DNA of 64,000 nt from Paenibacillus silvestris (GTDB taxonomy: Bacteria > Bacillota > Bacilli > Paenibacillales > NBRC-103111), in assembly GCF_009882985.1 (NCBI RefSeq), contig NZ_WTUZ01000020.1:255064-319063 (forward strand), read 5' to 3'. The notes under the pieces were generated by a model that saw only the letters and a list, made by a program, of their open reading frames with translations, did not search any database and was not told the origin of the DNA. Within the stretch, counting starts at the first letter, position 1. Every line of letters starts with the position of its first letter. Position numbers and translations under genes: made by a program. Below, in pieces: positions 24,704 through 33,881 of the stretch.

Positions 24704-26461
24704 TTAATCAACTGTTACTAACTTCTCTTTTGACATTTGGTTACCACTTTTCAATTGAATTTTTATAACACCTTTATTTTCAAACATGCTATTGGGAATT
24801 ACAGCAGTTGCTACATTGTCATTTGATACTATTGTATCAAGCACAATATCATTAGCTACAATCTTAGTACCAATTGATATATTTAATCCTTTTACAGCAA
24901 GTGCTGAATTTCCGCTTTGCTGTTTATTAAAAGCTACTCCCGCAATAATTTTATTAGGATAAGTCTCCTCTATAATCAATTCTTGATTTATCTCTCTTCT
25001 TTCTATTTCTGTAACAAAGCCATTATCGTAGTCTAACACTATGTGGCTTTTTTGTTTATCTATATTCGTAGGATTCAATATTGTTTTAATAGTGGAATCA
25101 TTAAATATAATATTATTCACAAAGCCAGGACCATAATAAAAAACATTATGAGAATCTTTGATGTTTTCAATATATATAGTAGCTCCTTTTTCGGGTTTTT
25201 TAATTTGATTTAGTTGAGCAATAGATATTCTATTATTGTCAGAAACACTCATCCAATACTCCCTAAAGCCGGATATTCCTTCTGAAAATGTTAATAAATA
25301 GCCACAAGATATTAACACTAAAATGAACGAAATTTTAAGAGATGATAATTTAAGTCTTGATACTATATAATTTAGTAAAATACCAAAAAATATACTCAGA
25401 AACATAGAAGGAATGTACAAATAAAGTACATGTTGCATATTTTTCATTGGAAGTACTGGTGCGAATGCAGCAGCAACTGCAAAGCATACTAAAATTAATG
25501 TATAATTTTTTTTCTTAATTAAACAATGCAAAGATATAAAAATCAAAAACATATAAACCGCTATAAGAGCTATCACTAATTTGTTGAATTTAGTAAATGT
25601 AAAATCCGCAGTGGAATAGTTTAAAAATAGAGTTAAATATTTTAATAAGCTCATAAATATATCAATAGGATTAAAAGAAAGATAATAAGGACTAGTTACA
25701 TCCTCTGTCATATTATCTGCCGATGGTAAGTGATTCAATAACAAAAAATAACTGATCATAATCAAAAATAACACAATCAACAATTTGTGCTGTTTCATAG
25801 ATCGAAGCATGACTTTCAAACTTAATTTATGAAGAATAGATAATTTCATGATTTCGTAAATCAACAAAATAATTGGTAATGTTAATGCCATTTCTTTTGT
25901 TCTCAGAGCTAAATAATATAATATAACTATAATTATTGTGTGAAACACTCTATATTGAACAATTAAATTTTTTAAAACATAGACATTAAGAACAAGTAAA
26001 ATAAAAGTTGCACCTAACAAATCAAAGATCGCAGCTTCCCATTGAACTGCCATCAAACTCCTAGGAAAAATCCCAAATATCACAATAATAATTAAGGGAA
26101 GAAATATTGCTTTAACATTTAGTGCCTTTAATACATTTTTAATAAATGAAAATAATAACATGGTGTTAATTGTATGCAACAGTAGCAACCAAATATGATG
26201 TTTAATGTAATCCATACCAAAACTATCAAATAGTAATTTAATAAAAATTGTGCCTATTGGACGATCATTATATTTTGACTGAGGTATAAAGTTGAAAATA
26301 TCAGAATAATCACTAAACTTCACGGTGTTAAGCCAACTATAATCATCAAATATAAACCCGTTTCTTACAGATACTATCCAATAATTAGATATAAAAGTTA
26401 CTATTAAAATTAAAAAAAATATTATTTTTTCCCAATTCATTAATGTATTTTTATTCTTCAT
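24704..26461 (-). CDS. Multi-spanning membrane protein, GT-C-like glycosyltransferase candidate
   Basis: 585 residues. About 11-12 hydrophobic helices occupy the first 400 residues and are followed by a soluble C-terminal part of about 170 residues outside the membrane. A DDY motif lies in the first external loop (GFIFDDYSWLNT), as in GT-C enzymes that use polyprenyl-phosphate sugars. No Wzx or Wzy signature is seen. It overlaps the acyltransferase gene by 4 bp and sits beside the GtrB-type gene, which supports a GtrC-like branching role. The substrate is unknown. Very A/T-rich. Confidence 0.7.
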   Translation of the reverse strand: MKNKNTLMNWEKIIFFLILIVTFISNYWIVSVRNGFIFDDYSWLNTVKFSDYSDIFNFIPQSKYNDRPIGTIFIKLLFDSFGMDYIKHHIWLLLLHTINTMLLFSFIKNVLKALNVKAIFLPLIIIVIFGIFPRSLMAVQWEAAIFDLLGATFILLVLNVYVLKNLIVQYRVFHTIIIVILYYLALRTKEMALTLPIILLIYEIMKLSILHKLSLKVMLRSMKQHKLLIVLFLIMISYFLLLNHLPSADNMTEDVTSPYYLSFNPIDIFMSLLKYLTLFLNYSTADFTFTKFNKLVIALIAVYMFLIFISLHCLIKKKNYTLILVCFAVAAAFAPVLPMKNMQHVLYLYIPSMFLSIFFGILLNYIVSRLKLSSLKISFILVLISCGYLLTFSEGISGFREYWMSVSDNNRISIAQLNQIKKPEKGATIYIENIKDSHNVFYYGPGFVNNIIFNDSTIKTILNPTNIDKQKSHIVLDYDNGFVTEIERREINQELIIEETYPNKIIAGVAFNKQQSGNSALAVKGLNISIGTKIVANDIVLDTIVSNDNVATAVIPNSMFENKGVIKIQLKSGNQMSKEKLVTVD

Positions 26462-27528
26462 TCAATTATCCTCTTCTTATAGTTTGCATTTTTACCAAGA
26501 AACAAGAAACTTATTATGTTACTTCTAGCTAAAATTCTTTCTAGCAGCAATATGAATGCAATTGAAGAAATTGTGATAAAGTGCCAAAAATGATTATTAG
26601 CTCGAGGTGTTAATTCTTTTAAATATCCCAAATCTAACAGACCAAGTAAAAAGAATATGACGAACGTAATCCTAAATACCATAAAATGAAGAATTAATAT
26701 TGCTAATGTTCTCCTGCCAATATAAACAAATATATTGCCCAAAAATTCAAATTTCTTAATTGCATTCGAAATTATATAAAGTAAGTAAATACCCGAGATT
26801 GAAGTAACGAAATTTACCACAGGTGAACTGAAACTTCTGGTGGGCCAATTCATTTGGGGATGTATAAATTGCCCAAACAAATACATTATTAATAAACTTG
26901 CAGGTATAGCAATCTTATGATTAATTTCTTTTTCAAAAATCTCTTTTTCCTTGAAAATAGAACCAAGAGTAAAATAAAAGCTTCCAACTAACATTAAGTC
27001 AAACATATAAGGTAGTATTATTCTATTTGAAAATAAAAGATATGCTAAATAATATAGTAATAACATAGTAAATAAGAGTATAGTAAACTTATATTTTATT
27101 AACTTAGAAAAATCATAAATTATTTTGGAAAGTATACTTGATAAAAATAAAACTATTAAAAACCATGTAGCGCCTGCAAAATCAACTGTACTGAGATGAA
27201 GAATAAATTGTTTAATTGCAGGAAAAAAAGAAATACTATCATTATAAAAAAATGAATCTACCTTAAAATATTTTAGAACCATTCTCACTAGAATAAAGAA
27301 TATATTGATTGAAATATATGGTACTAATAGACCTTGGACCCTTTTATAAATAAATTTTGTTAATGTATATTTGTCATAGTTTGTTGTATATCCCGAAATA
27401 AAAAGAAAAGCTGGCATATGAAACAAATAAATAAATGGGGTCCACGGGGACCATGAGTGCCCTATAACCATACTAATAATTGCTATTCCTTTAAAGATAT
27501 CTATCCATGCTATTCTTTTAGAATCCAT
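26458..27528 (-). CDS. Acyltransferase family 3 membrane protein
   Basis: 356 residues with about ten helices. Family features are RIAWIDIFKGIAIISMVIGH (conserved His), FHMPAFLFISGY and RRTLAILILHFMVF. It probably O-acylates a sugar of the exported glycan. It starts 77 bp after the glycosyltransferase at 27606 and its stop overlaps the next gene by 4 bp. It is more A/T-rich than the acyltransferase at 15800. Confidence 0.88.
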   Translation of the reverse strand: MDSKRIAWIDIFKGIAIISMVIGHSWSPWTPFIYLFHMPAFLFISGYTTNYDKYTLTKFIYKRVQGLLVPYISINIFFILVRMVLKYFKVDSFFYNDSISFFPAIKQFILHLSTVDFAGATWFLIVLFLSSILSKIIYDFSKLIKYKFTILLFTMLLLYYLAYLLFSNRIILPYMFDLMLVGSFYFTLGSIFKEKEIFEKEINHKIAIPASLLIMYLFGQFIHPQMNWPTRSFSSPVVNFVTSISGIYLLYIISNAIKKFEFLGNIFVYIGRRTLAILILHFMVFRITFVIFFLLGLLDLGYLKELTPRANNHFWHFITISSIAFILLLERILARSNIISFLFLGKNANYKKRIIE

Positions 27529-27605
27529 TATCTTTCTCCTGCATCATATTTAAGCAACGTAATTAAATGTTATTCTATTCCTATTAAAACGTATGAAGTA
27601 AAAGT

Positions 27606-28748
27606 TCATCTGCTACAAAATCGATCCGCATTAACTTCTTTTAATGCAGTATTAAATTTATCAAGTACATTACACCAATCATATTTCTCAGCAATAAAAT
27701 GACTTAACGCATTATTCTTTTCATTATTATACAAAAGTTCAAGACAATCTTTTATGGAACCCACATTGTATGGGTCGCAATAATTCGCATAATCACCGAA
27801 ATATTCTTTAACTGGCGCGGTATTTGCGACACCAATATTACATCCTAACAACCCAGCTTCCAGAGAAGAAAGACCTGGTGTTTCAATATAACTTGGTTGT
27901 ATATGACCATGTGCCTTTTTTAATATTTTAGGAATTTCTTGACGTTCTAAGTGGTTAAGAAAAATAATATTAGGTTTAGCAATTTTTTTTATATAACTTT
28001 CATATGCTTCATCATGTTTAGCGGCTTTGCCAATAATAATTAAAGGTATGCTTGTTTTATTCGCAGCTTTCACTAGACTTAATTGGTTTTTTCTTGGGCC
28101 TATTCCGCCAACACAACAAATAAATCTTTGTGGCAGAAATGAATATTTTTCTTCTTCATCTTGCAAAGAAGATAAAAGTTGGGCAGTTTCGATACCATTT
28201 TTAACTACCATTGACTTTTCTTGTAGATTATCAACTGAAAAATTATCTATTAAATGCTCAAGCTCAGCAATAGAATTTGGACATATTAGCGAACACTCGT
28301 TTAGTATCTCGTTAATCATGCTATTTTTTTTGTCAAAATTGATTTTTATATCTAATGATTTGATAAGCCAATCATATTTTCTAAGAAAATATCTACTCTT
28401 CAAATAAAAAATGAATCTTTTAGGAAATATATTTAGTAATATTTTTCTAAATGAAATTATATCAACCATTTTCAATTTGCTTAAATCCCAAAAAACCGGA
28501 AAAAAAATAAATGGAAGATTATTCTGCTTAGCAATTTGAGATTGTAGATAAGCTTCAAATGGTAACGTTAGATTGAATCCTATTGCAATATCATACAATG
28601 TAAAATCCATTTCGTAATTTTTAGCTATCACTACTCTATGATTTTTATTTCTTAAAAAATCAGCTATTGCCTTAATCTGAACAGTATCGCCACCTGGATT
28701 AATTTCTGAATCTAACCTATCAAAAAGTACAATTCTCTTGTTGCTCAA
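27606..28748 (-). CDS. GT4-family glycosyltransferase
   Basis: 380 residues with a GT-B fold. The C-terminal half carries GGIGPRKNQLSLVKAANK, a run with YIETPGLSSLEAGLLGCNIG (the acidic EX7E-type donor region), and EYFGDYANYCDP. The start is TTG 28748 with GGAGGAG 5 nt upstream, overlapping the previous stop by 4 bp. It belongs to the main operon; donor and acceptor are not identifiable. Confidence 0.87.
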   Translation of the reverse strand: MSNKRIVLFDRLDSEINPGGDTVQIKAIADFLRNKNHRVVIAKNYEMDFTLYDIAIGFNLTLPFEAYLQSQIAKQNNLPFIFFPVFWDLSKLKMVDIISFRKILLNIFPKRFIFYLKSRYFLRKYDWLIKSLDIKINFDKKNSMINEILNECSLICPNSIAELEHLIDNFSVDNLQEKSMVVKNGIETAQLLSSLQDEEEKYSFLPQRFICCVGGIGPRKNQLSLVKAANKTSIPLIIIGKAAKHDEAYESYIKKIAKPNIIFLNHLERQEIPKILKKAHGHIQPSYIETPGLSSLEAGLLGCNIGVANTAPVKEYFGDYANYCDPYNVGSIKDCLELLYNNEKNNALSHFIAEKYDWCNVLDKFNTALKEVNADRFCSR

Positions 28749-29974
28749 AGTAACTCCTCCACTCGAGACAACACTTTATTTAACCTTTTTTCCCAAGTAT
28801 TCTCTTCTGCCTCTTTTATTAGACTCATTCTAAATAGTTCATTATTTTTTAGACTTTCAGCCTCAAGTAGTTTCTCATAGAATTCAATCTTATTATTACT
28901 TATTAAAACTGAAGATATTTTACTCACTTCAGGTAAATTTGAACTAACGACAGGCTTACCACCAGCTAAGTATTCAAATATTTTAACTGGAGAAGTATTC
29001 AAAGTAATCTCATTGATTTTGAATGGTAATACTGCTATGTCAAAGTAAGAAAGTAGCTGTGGAATATATTCATATGTAACTCTTGATCTGAATAAAACAT
29101 TCCTGCAATTTCCAGCTAACTCCTGAACATATTTTTCCACATCAGGATAGACTTCACCAACGATTAGAAATGTCCAATCAGGTTTCATTTCAGCAGCATA
29201 TCTAATTGTAGTAAAGTCAAACCAATTGGCAATTGCTCCATAATAACCGACAATAACTTTAGACTTTTGTCTTAACTCATCCAGATCTTCCCATACAGTT
29301 GTTTTAATATGCAAGAAGTCATCAATATTAACTCCATTTGGTACTAACAGAGATTTATAACCTAGTTGAAGTAAGTCTTTTGCAATTCCATTTGCAGTTG
29401 CAAGAATATAATCTGATTTCATTAAAGAAATTTCAAAATCGGTTTGGATTTCATTATAATTATCAAATGTATTAATATGATCAATACAATCATATATCTG
29501 AATAGAATTCGTATTATAAATATGTTCTTTGATATTGCTCCTCTGATGAGGCCAGTATTGCCAAATTAATATTTTTTCATTTCCTAGGGATTTCTTTAGA
29601 AATTCGCCATCAAATCCATCGTTATACAAATATAGGTTTTTCTCTATTTGAAATAATCCCCGAACACCCCAATCTGGGGCTCCTACAAAACTTGTATCAA
29701 CTAAATAGATTACGGTGTATTCTAAGTTCGCAAATGCTCTCGCTAATTGTTGGGGTCTTTGAAATAAATAACCCCAAGGACATGATGGCGAAGGGAAAAT
29801 TATTATCGGATTTTTTAATTTCCTTGCCAACATATTCTTCATTTGGGACTCTATCATTTTCTCATTAGGAAAGCGCAGGAGCTTGTTTCGGTAAACCTTA
29901 GGTAACCGATGCAACAATTTTCTTATTAAAGTTTTAGGATGGCGTATTAACCTAAATAATTTACCGAACTTCAC
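28745..29974 (-). CDS. GT4-like glycosyltransferase with RPQQ motif
   Basis: 409 residues. FPSPSCPWGYLFQRPQQLAR at the N-terminal side, VGYYGAIANWFDF in the middle, and SPVKIFEYLAGGKPVVS in the donor region mark a GT-B enzyme of the type found in Firmicute surface-glycan loci. The same three landmarks recur in the first half of the 911-residue neighbour, so the two genes are probably related by duplication. The start is GTG with GGGAG upstream. It is 15 bp after the neighbour's stop. Confidence 0.87.
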   Translation of the reverse strand: MKFGKLFRLIRHPKTLIRKLLHRLPKVYRNKLLRFPNEKMIESQMKNMLARKLKNPIIIFPSPSCPWGYLFQRPQQLARAFANLEYTVIYLVDTSFVGAPDWGVRGLFQIEKNLYLYNDGFDGEFLKKSLGNEKILIWQYWPHQRSNIKEHIYNTNSIQIYDCIDHINTFDNYNEIQTDFEISLMKSDYILATANGIAKDLLQLGYKSLLVPNGVNIDDFLHIKTTVWEDLDELRQKSKVIVGYYGAIANWFDFTTIRYAAEMKPDWTFLIVGEVYPDVEKYVQELAGNCRNVLFRSRVTYEYIPQLLSYFDIAVLPFKINEITLNTSPVKIFEYLAGGKPVVSSNLPEVSKISSVLISNNKIEFYEKLLEAESLKNNELFRMSLIKEAEENTWEKRLNKVLSRVEELL

Positions 29975-29989
29975 TACTCTGCACTCCCT

Positions 29990-32725
29990 TTAATTCAAAA
30001 TTCCGTTAATATCTTCACTGTTGAACATTGTTACTTGTTTATTGTATGTTTTTAATTTCATATAAGTTTCTGAATTAGAATATGATAATTCATCAAGAAT
30101 GACACGATGCGCTTTCATTTGATCTAATAAAGTACTGCCACAGTATATAATCGCATCAAAGACAACACTTTCAAAAAAATCAATCCGATTTGTAAAATAA
30201 ATATTAGGCCCATATTTTCGAATTCCTGAAATATTAGTGTTGTGATAACTAGTAACAAAATTCACTATTAATAGTTCGTCATCGCCACCAAGATGTTTCG
30301 TTATTTTTTTCGATCTTTTTTCATCGTTATTCCAAATGCCGTCTCCAACAATAAGTATATTCTTTTTGTTTTGTTCCTTAATGTATTTGCCTATTTCAGA
30401 ACTATCATGTACACCTGAAAATATGCTGTCGGGGGGGTTAGGAAATGTCCAAGTCTTAGACCACTTTTGTTCAAAATAATTTTTATTAAATTCCCAAATT
30501 TCTCTATATTTCTTATCTTCAAGTTTTTTGAAACTCACACTACCATGATGATAAACAAATGCATCCTCTATAATAGCCAATTTATATCCATTATTCCTAA
30601 CTCTTTCACAATAATCATCATCTTCAAACATCCCAATTTTATAATTACTATCCAAGTCACCAATTTTATTATAAACATCTCTTCTGAATGCCACACAGAA
30701 AAAACCTAATAAATTCGTATATCTAATTCTACCTTTGTATTGAGCATAGAATTCAGCTAACCATTCAGGATCCGCACCTGATAAAGAATCACCAACAAAA
30801 AAATCTAACATCTGATCATTACCAACAGAATTTGAAACAGGACCGGCTAAACCAATTTCCAAATTCTCTCTTAATGGCTTTATTAATTTTTGGATCCAAC
30901 CTTGAGTGACGATAGTATCATTATTTAGTAAGATAATAAACTCACCAGTAGAATTCTTACATCCTAGTGCATTTCCTCCTGCAAATCCTAAATTGACTGA
31001 AGAATAAAGTACACTGACCCTGGGATCATTTACCCGAGACAATTGAGCCTTGGTTTCATCAGTAGAGGCATTATCAACTATAATCACTTCAAGATTTGGA
31101 TAATCGTTATTTCCAAGTAAGCTTTGTAAACATTGTTTTGTATACGGCCAATTATTGTACGTAATAATAATAATGCTAACTTTCGGGAAAAACCTTTGAT
31201 TAATCTCATCTTTGAATACCTCATATCTATTTAACCATGTATTTAAAGATGCAAATGTTTTCCTTTTATCAATCAAAGATTGATCGTTAGTTTTTAGTGA
31301 AACTTGTATTAGACTTTCAAATTCCTCATAATTAGATGCAAGACCTACAACATTCGATATCAATTCTAACTCCGGCAATTTAACTGAAACTACAGGCTTT
31401 CCGGCAGCAAGATACTCATATATTTTAACGGGGTTTGTAGCAAGAGTAAGATTATTTACAAGGAAAGGGATAATACAAACATCAAAACAATTTAAATATT
31501 GAGGTAATTGTGTGTAAGGTTTCTCACCAGTTAAAATTACATTTTTCAAGTTTGAAACCTCAGTAATATCGCACCCAAATGTATCTCCAATTAAAATAAA
31601 ATTCCAATCAGCATTTCTTTTGGCTAGATATTCTATTAACTTAATATCAAACCAATCAGAAATAGCCCCATAGTATCCAATAATTGGACCTTTTAGTGTG
31701 GATAATTCTAGTGGGATCTGTTCAGTCTTAGAAGAAAAGTGTTCATACTCTCCTGCATTTCTAATAAGGATAGTATTACTATTTTTCAATATTGCTTTTT
31801 CAAATAGTTTAGATGATGATGTCACTACCATGTCAGATGAACGAATCAAAACTTCTTCTTTTGATAGCATACCTGCTGAGTTAGTAGAAAACCCTTCGTG
31901 TTCATCCATGCAGTCATAGATTATTTTATTATTTGTTAAAGTATGCGCTAAATCAGACCAAAATGGCAGATCTAAAATTGAAATAGTATTTGATATCTTA
32001 AATTTATTTTTAATATGATCAATTGACCAATTAAGATATTTTAAGTCAATTGGATCACCAATAACATCTCGATAAGCGTTTAGACGATTATTAGAACACA
32101 ACTTAACTCCCCAAACATTATTGTGTAATTTTTTTATTGAGACCTGTTTTTCTACTTCTTCTCTTGTCAGATTAGGATTATTTAAATCTGCTGTATCAAT
32201 TGAAAAATAAAACACGCGGTGGCCATTTTCCGCAAATTGAACGGAGATTTGTTGTGGTCTTTGCCATCTAAAGTCCCACTCGATTACTGGAAATCTAAAG
32301 ACATCAAAATAATAGTAATCAATATTCAACATTTCGTTCTCATAATTGCTAACAGAGGACACTGGGAATAATTGATCTGCTTCATATTCTAGTTCCAAAC
32401 TATCAATTTTCACTATATCCTTAACATTTTCAAAAGGATTAAACTTGGATAATTCCAAATCTTTAACTATAGGTTTTCCTGATATTTTATTATATATCCA
32501 TTTAACAAATTTTCTTTTCTCACTCTTTTCACCCTTAATGAACTGTTCATTTAACCTTCTCAAAACACACATTACTTTCCAAGCTTTTGTATTTTGAGCT
32601 CGTTCGATATCTCTCGTTAGTTGAATTAAAGAATGAGTGTTTTGTTCATATGCGAGTTGTATCTTGTCAATAATATATTGCTTTGTTTTAAGCTCATTAT
32701 TTCCCTTATCAACTTGATCAAACAT
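29990..32725 (-). CDS. Two-domain glycosyltransferase (GT4-like plus GT2), 911 residues
   Basis: A helical leader of about 80 residues with an AQNTKAWKVMCVLR segment precedes a GT-B-type domain (about 115-500; WDFRWQRPQQISVQFAE, GYYGAISDWFDI, NPVKIYEYLAAGKPVVS). A GT-A/GT2 domain follows (about 515-760; KVSIIIITYNNWPYTKQCLQ, IIVDNASTDETKAQL, LLNNDTIVTQGW, MFEDDDYCERVRNNGYKLA). A tail of about 150 residues ends the protein. Such fusions usually add two sugars in sequence. It lies 47 bp after the methyltransferase/coiled-coil gene. Donors are unknown. Confidence 0.88.
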   Translation of the reverse strand: MFDQVDKGNNELKTKQYIIDKIQLAYEQNTHSLIQLTRDIERAQNTKAWKVMCVLRRLNEQFIKGEKSEKRKFVKWIYNKISGKPIVKDLELSKFNPFENVKDIVKIDSLELEYEADQLFPVSSVSNYENEMLNIDYYYFDVFRFPVIEWDFRWQRPQQISVQFAENGHRVFYFSIDTADLNNPNLTREEVEKQVSIKKLHNNVWGVKLCSNNRLNAYRDVIGDPIDLKYLNWSIDHIKNKFKISNTISILDLPFWSDLAHTLTNNKIIYDCMDEHEGFSTNSAGMLSKEEVLIRSSDMVVTSSSKLFEKAILKNSNTILIRNAGEYEHFSSKTEQIPLELSTLKGPIIGYYGAISDWFDIKLIEYLAKRNADWNFILIGDTFGCDITEVSNLKNVILTGEKPYTQLPQYLNCFDVCIIPFLVNNLTLATNPVKIYEYLAAGKPVVSVKLPELELISNVVGLASNYEEFESLIQVSLKTNDQSLIDKRKTFASLNTWLNRYEVFKDEINQRFFPKVSIIIITYNNWPYTKQCLQSLLGNNDYPNLEVIIVDNASTDETKAQLSRVNDPRVSVLYSSVNLGFAGGNALGCKNSTGEFIILLNNDTIVTQGWIQKLIKPLRENLEIGLAGPVSNSVGNDQMLDFFVGDSLSGADPEWLAEFYAQYKGRIRYTNLLGFFCVAFRRDVYNKIGDLDSNYKIGMFEDDDYCERVRNNGYKLAIIEDAFVYHHGSVSFKKLEDKKYREIWEFNKNYFEQKWSKTWTFPNPPDSIFSGVHDSSEIGKYIKEQNKKNILIVGDGIWNNDEKRSKKITKHLGGDDELLIVNFVTSYHNTNISGIRKYGPNIYFTNRIDFFESVVFDAIIYCGSTLLDQMKAHRVILDELSYSNSETYMKLKTYNKQVTMFNSEDINGILN

Positions 32726-32772
32726 TATTTTTCTTCCTCATTTCCAGATTAATTGTTAAACTTATGCATTTT

Positions 32773-33876
32773 TTATTTCATCTGTTTTAAGGATTCAATT
32801 TCTTTTTTTAAGCTTGCTACACTTTCATCTCTTAGTAATACTTCTTCCTGGAGCTTATTTATCCATTCATCCTTGTTTTGTATTTCTTCCTTTAGAAAAG
32901 ATACACTATGGTCGCGTTTCTGAACTTCTTCAGTAAGGCTAGCTATCCAATTGTTTTTCTCTTCAATTTCTTTTTGCAGGAAAGTAATACTAATCTCACG
33001 TTTCTTCACTTCTTCAGTAAGCTTAGTAATCCATTCGTTTTTCTCTTCAATTTCATTTTTCAAGAAAGTAATACTGATCTCACGCTTCTCCACTTCTTCT
33101 TTTGATACATTTATCCATTTAGAGTTTGTATCATTTTCTTGTTTAATATAAGAGATTATTTCATTTCTCTTCTCAATCTCTGCTTTTAGTCTCGCTATAG
33201 CATCGGAGTAATAATTCTCAACATTTTTAGATGGTTGATAAATATCTAAATTTAACGAATCGTAAATATCAGAATCTTTATTAGCATAAATCAATAATAC
33301 CTGCTGACCAGGCCAAAATTCTGCTTCTGTAGGAATCACTTTATGATATAAAAGTTTAAAGTTATTAATTGACAAACCAATATTTGAATAATCAAAAGTG
33401 AAAAAGTGTTCGTCAATTCTCACATACTCTTGAAAAGGGATTAATATTATTAGTAATTCTTTCGTCCATTTTGCCAAATAATGCATCCAAGCACTCGGAT
33501 CTTCATAATGTTCCAAGCAATTTGAAGTGAAAATAATATCATACACTTTATTTTGATCTTCTAGCTTACCATCAATAAAAGAAATATTATTATAGTGGCT
33601 TTTTGCTTTTAAAATTGCTTCATGAGCAAAATCTAGACCATATAGTTCTGATGAGGACAATCTATTTGCCAATACGGCTGTTCCATCCCCTTCTGCACAT
33701 CCCCAATCTAGTACGCTCAAACTGTTTTTTTTAATAACGTTTAAAATTTGAGAGGGAATAAGATCTAAAGCAAGATTCACGAAATATTTTGTTTGACTTC
33801 TTCCACCTTTTGAATCCCAATCGTTGACAAATCTCTCATTCCAATAATCTTGAGAGTTCAAATCAATATTTTTCAT
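32773..33876 (-). CDS. SAM-dependent methyltransferase with C-terminal repeated coiled coil
   Basis: 367 residues. A class I methyltransferase domain (about 35-210) has motif I VLDWGCAEGDGT, an acidic residue after strand 2 (ELYGLDFAHEAI) and FTSNCLEHYEDP. From residue 236 to the end there are four 28-residue units plus a partial one, each of the form KREISITFLKNEIEEKNEWI, predicting one long coiled coil. This resembles chain-terminating methyltransferases of ABC-exported O-polysaccharides (WbdD-like), where a coiled coil measures chain length. The gene sits 5 bp after wzt, which has the C-terminal domain expected to bind a capped chain. The kinase part of WbdD is absent. Terminator/ruler function is inference. 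Confidence 0.85.
   Translation of the reverse strand: MKNIDLNSQDYWNERFVNDWDSKGGRSQTKYFVNLALDLIPSQILNVIKKNSLSVLDWGCAEGDGTAVLANRLSSSELYGLDFAHEAILKAKSHYNNISFIDGKLEDQNKVYDIIFTSNCLEHYEDPSAWMHYLAKWTKELLIILIPFQEYVRIDEHFFTFDYSNIGLSINNFKLLYHKVIPTEAEFWPGQQVLLIYANKDSDIYDSLNLDIYQPSKNVENYYSDAIARLKAEIEKRNEIISYIKQENDTNSKWINVSKEEVEKREISITFLKNEIEEKNEWITKLTEEVKKREISITFLQKEIEEKNNWIASLTEEVQKRDHSVSFLKEEIQNKDEWINKLQEEVLLRDESVASLKKEIESLKQMK
32776..33171 (-). repeat. 84-bp in-frame tandem repeat encoding 28-residue coiled-coil units
   Basis: CTTCAATTTC begins at 32961 and again at 33045, exactly 84 bp apart, with high identity through both units; the flanking units are more diverged. At protein level the units are residues 236-263, 264-291, 292-319 and 320-347, plus a partial to 367. 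The 84-bp period keeps frame, so gain or loss of a unit would only lengthen or shorten the coil. Confidence 0.85.
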
Positions 33877-33881
33877 TTGGA

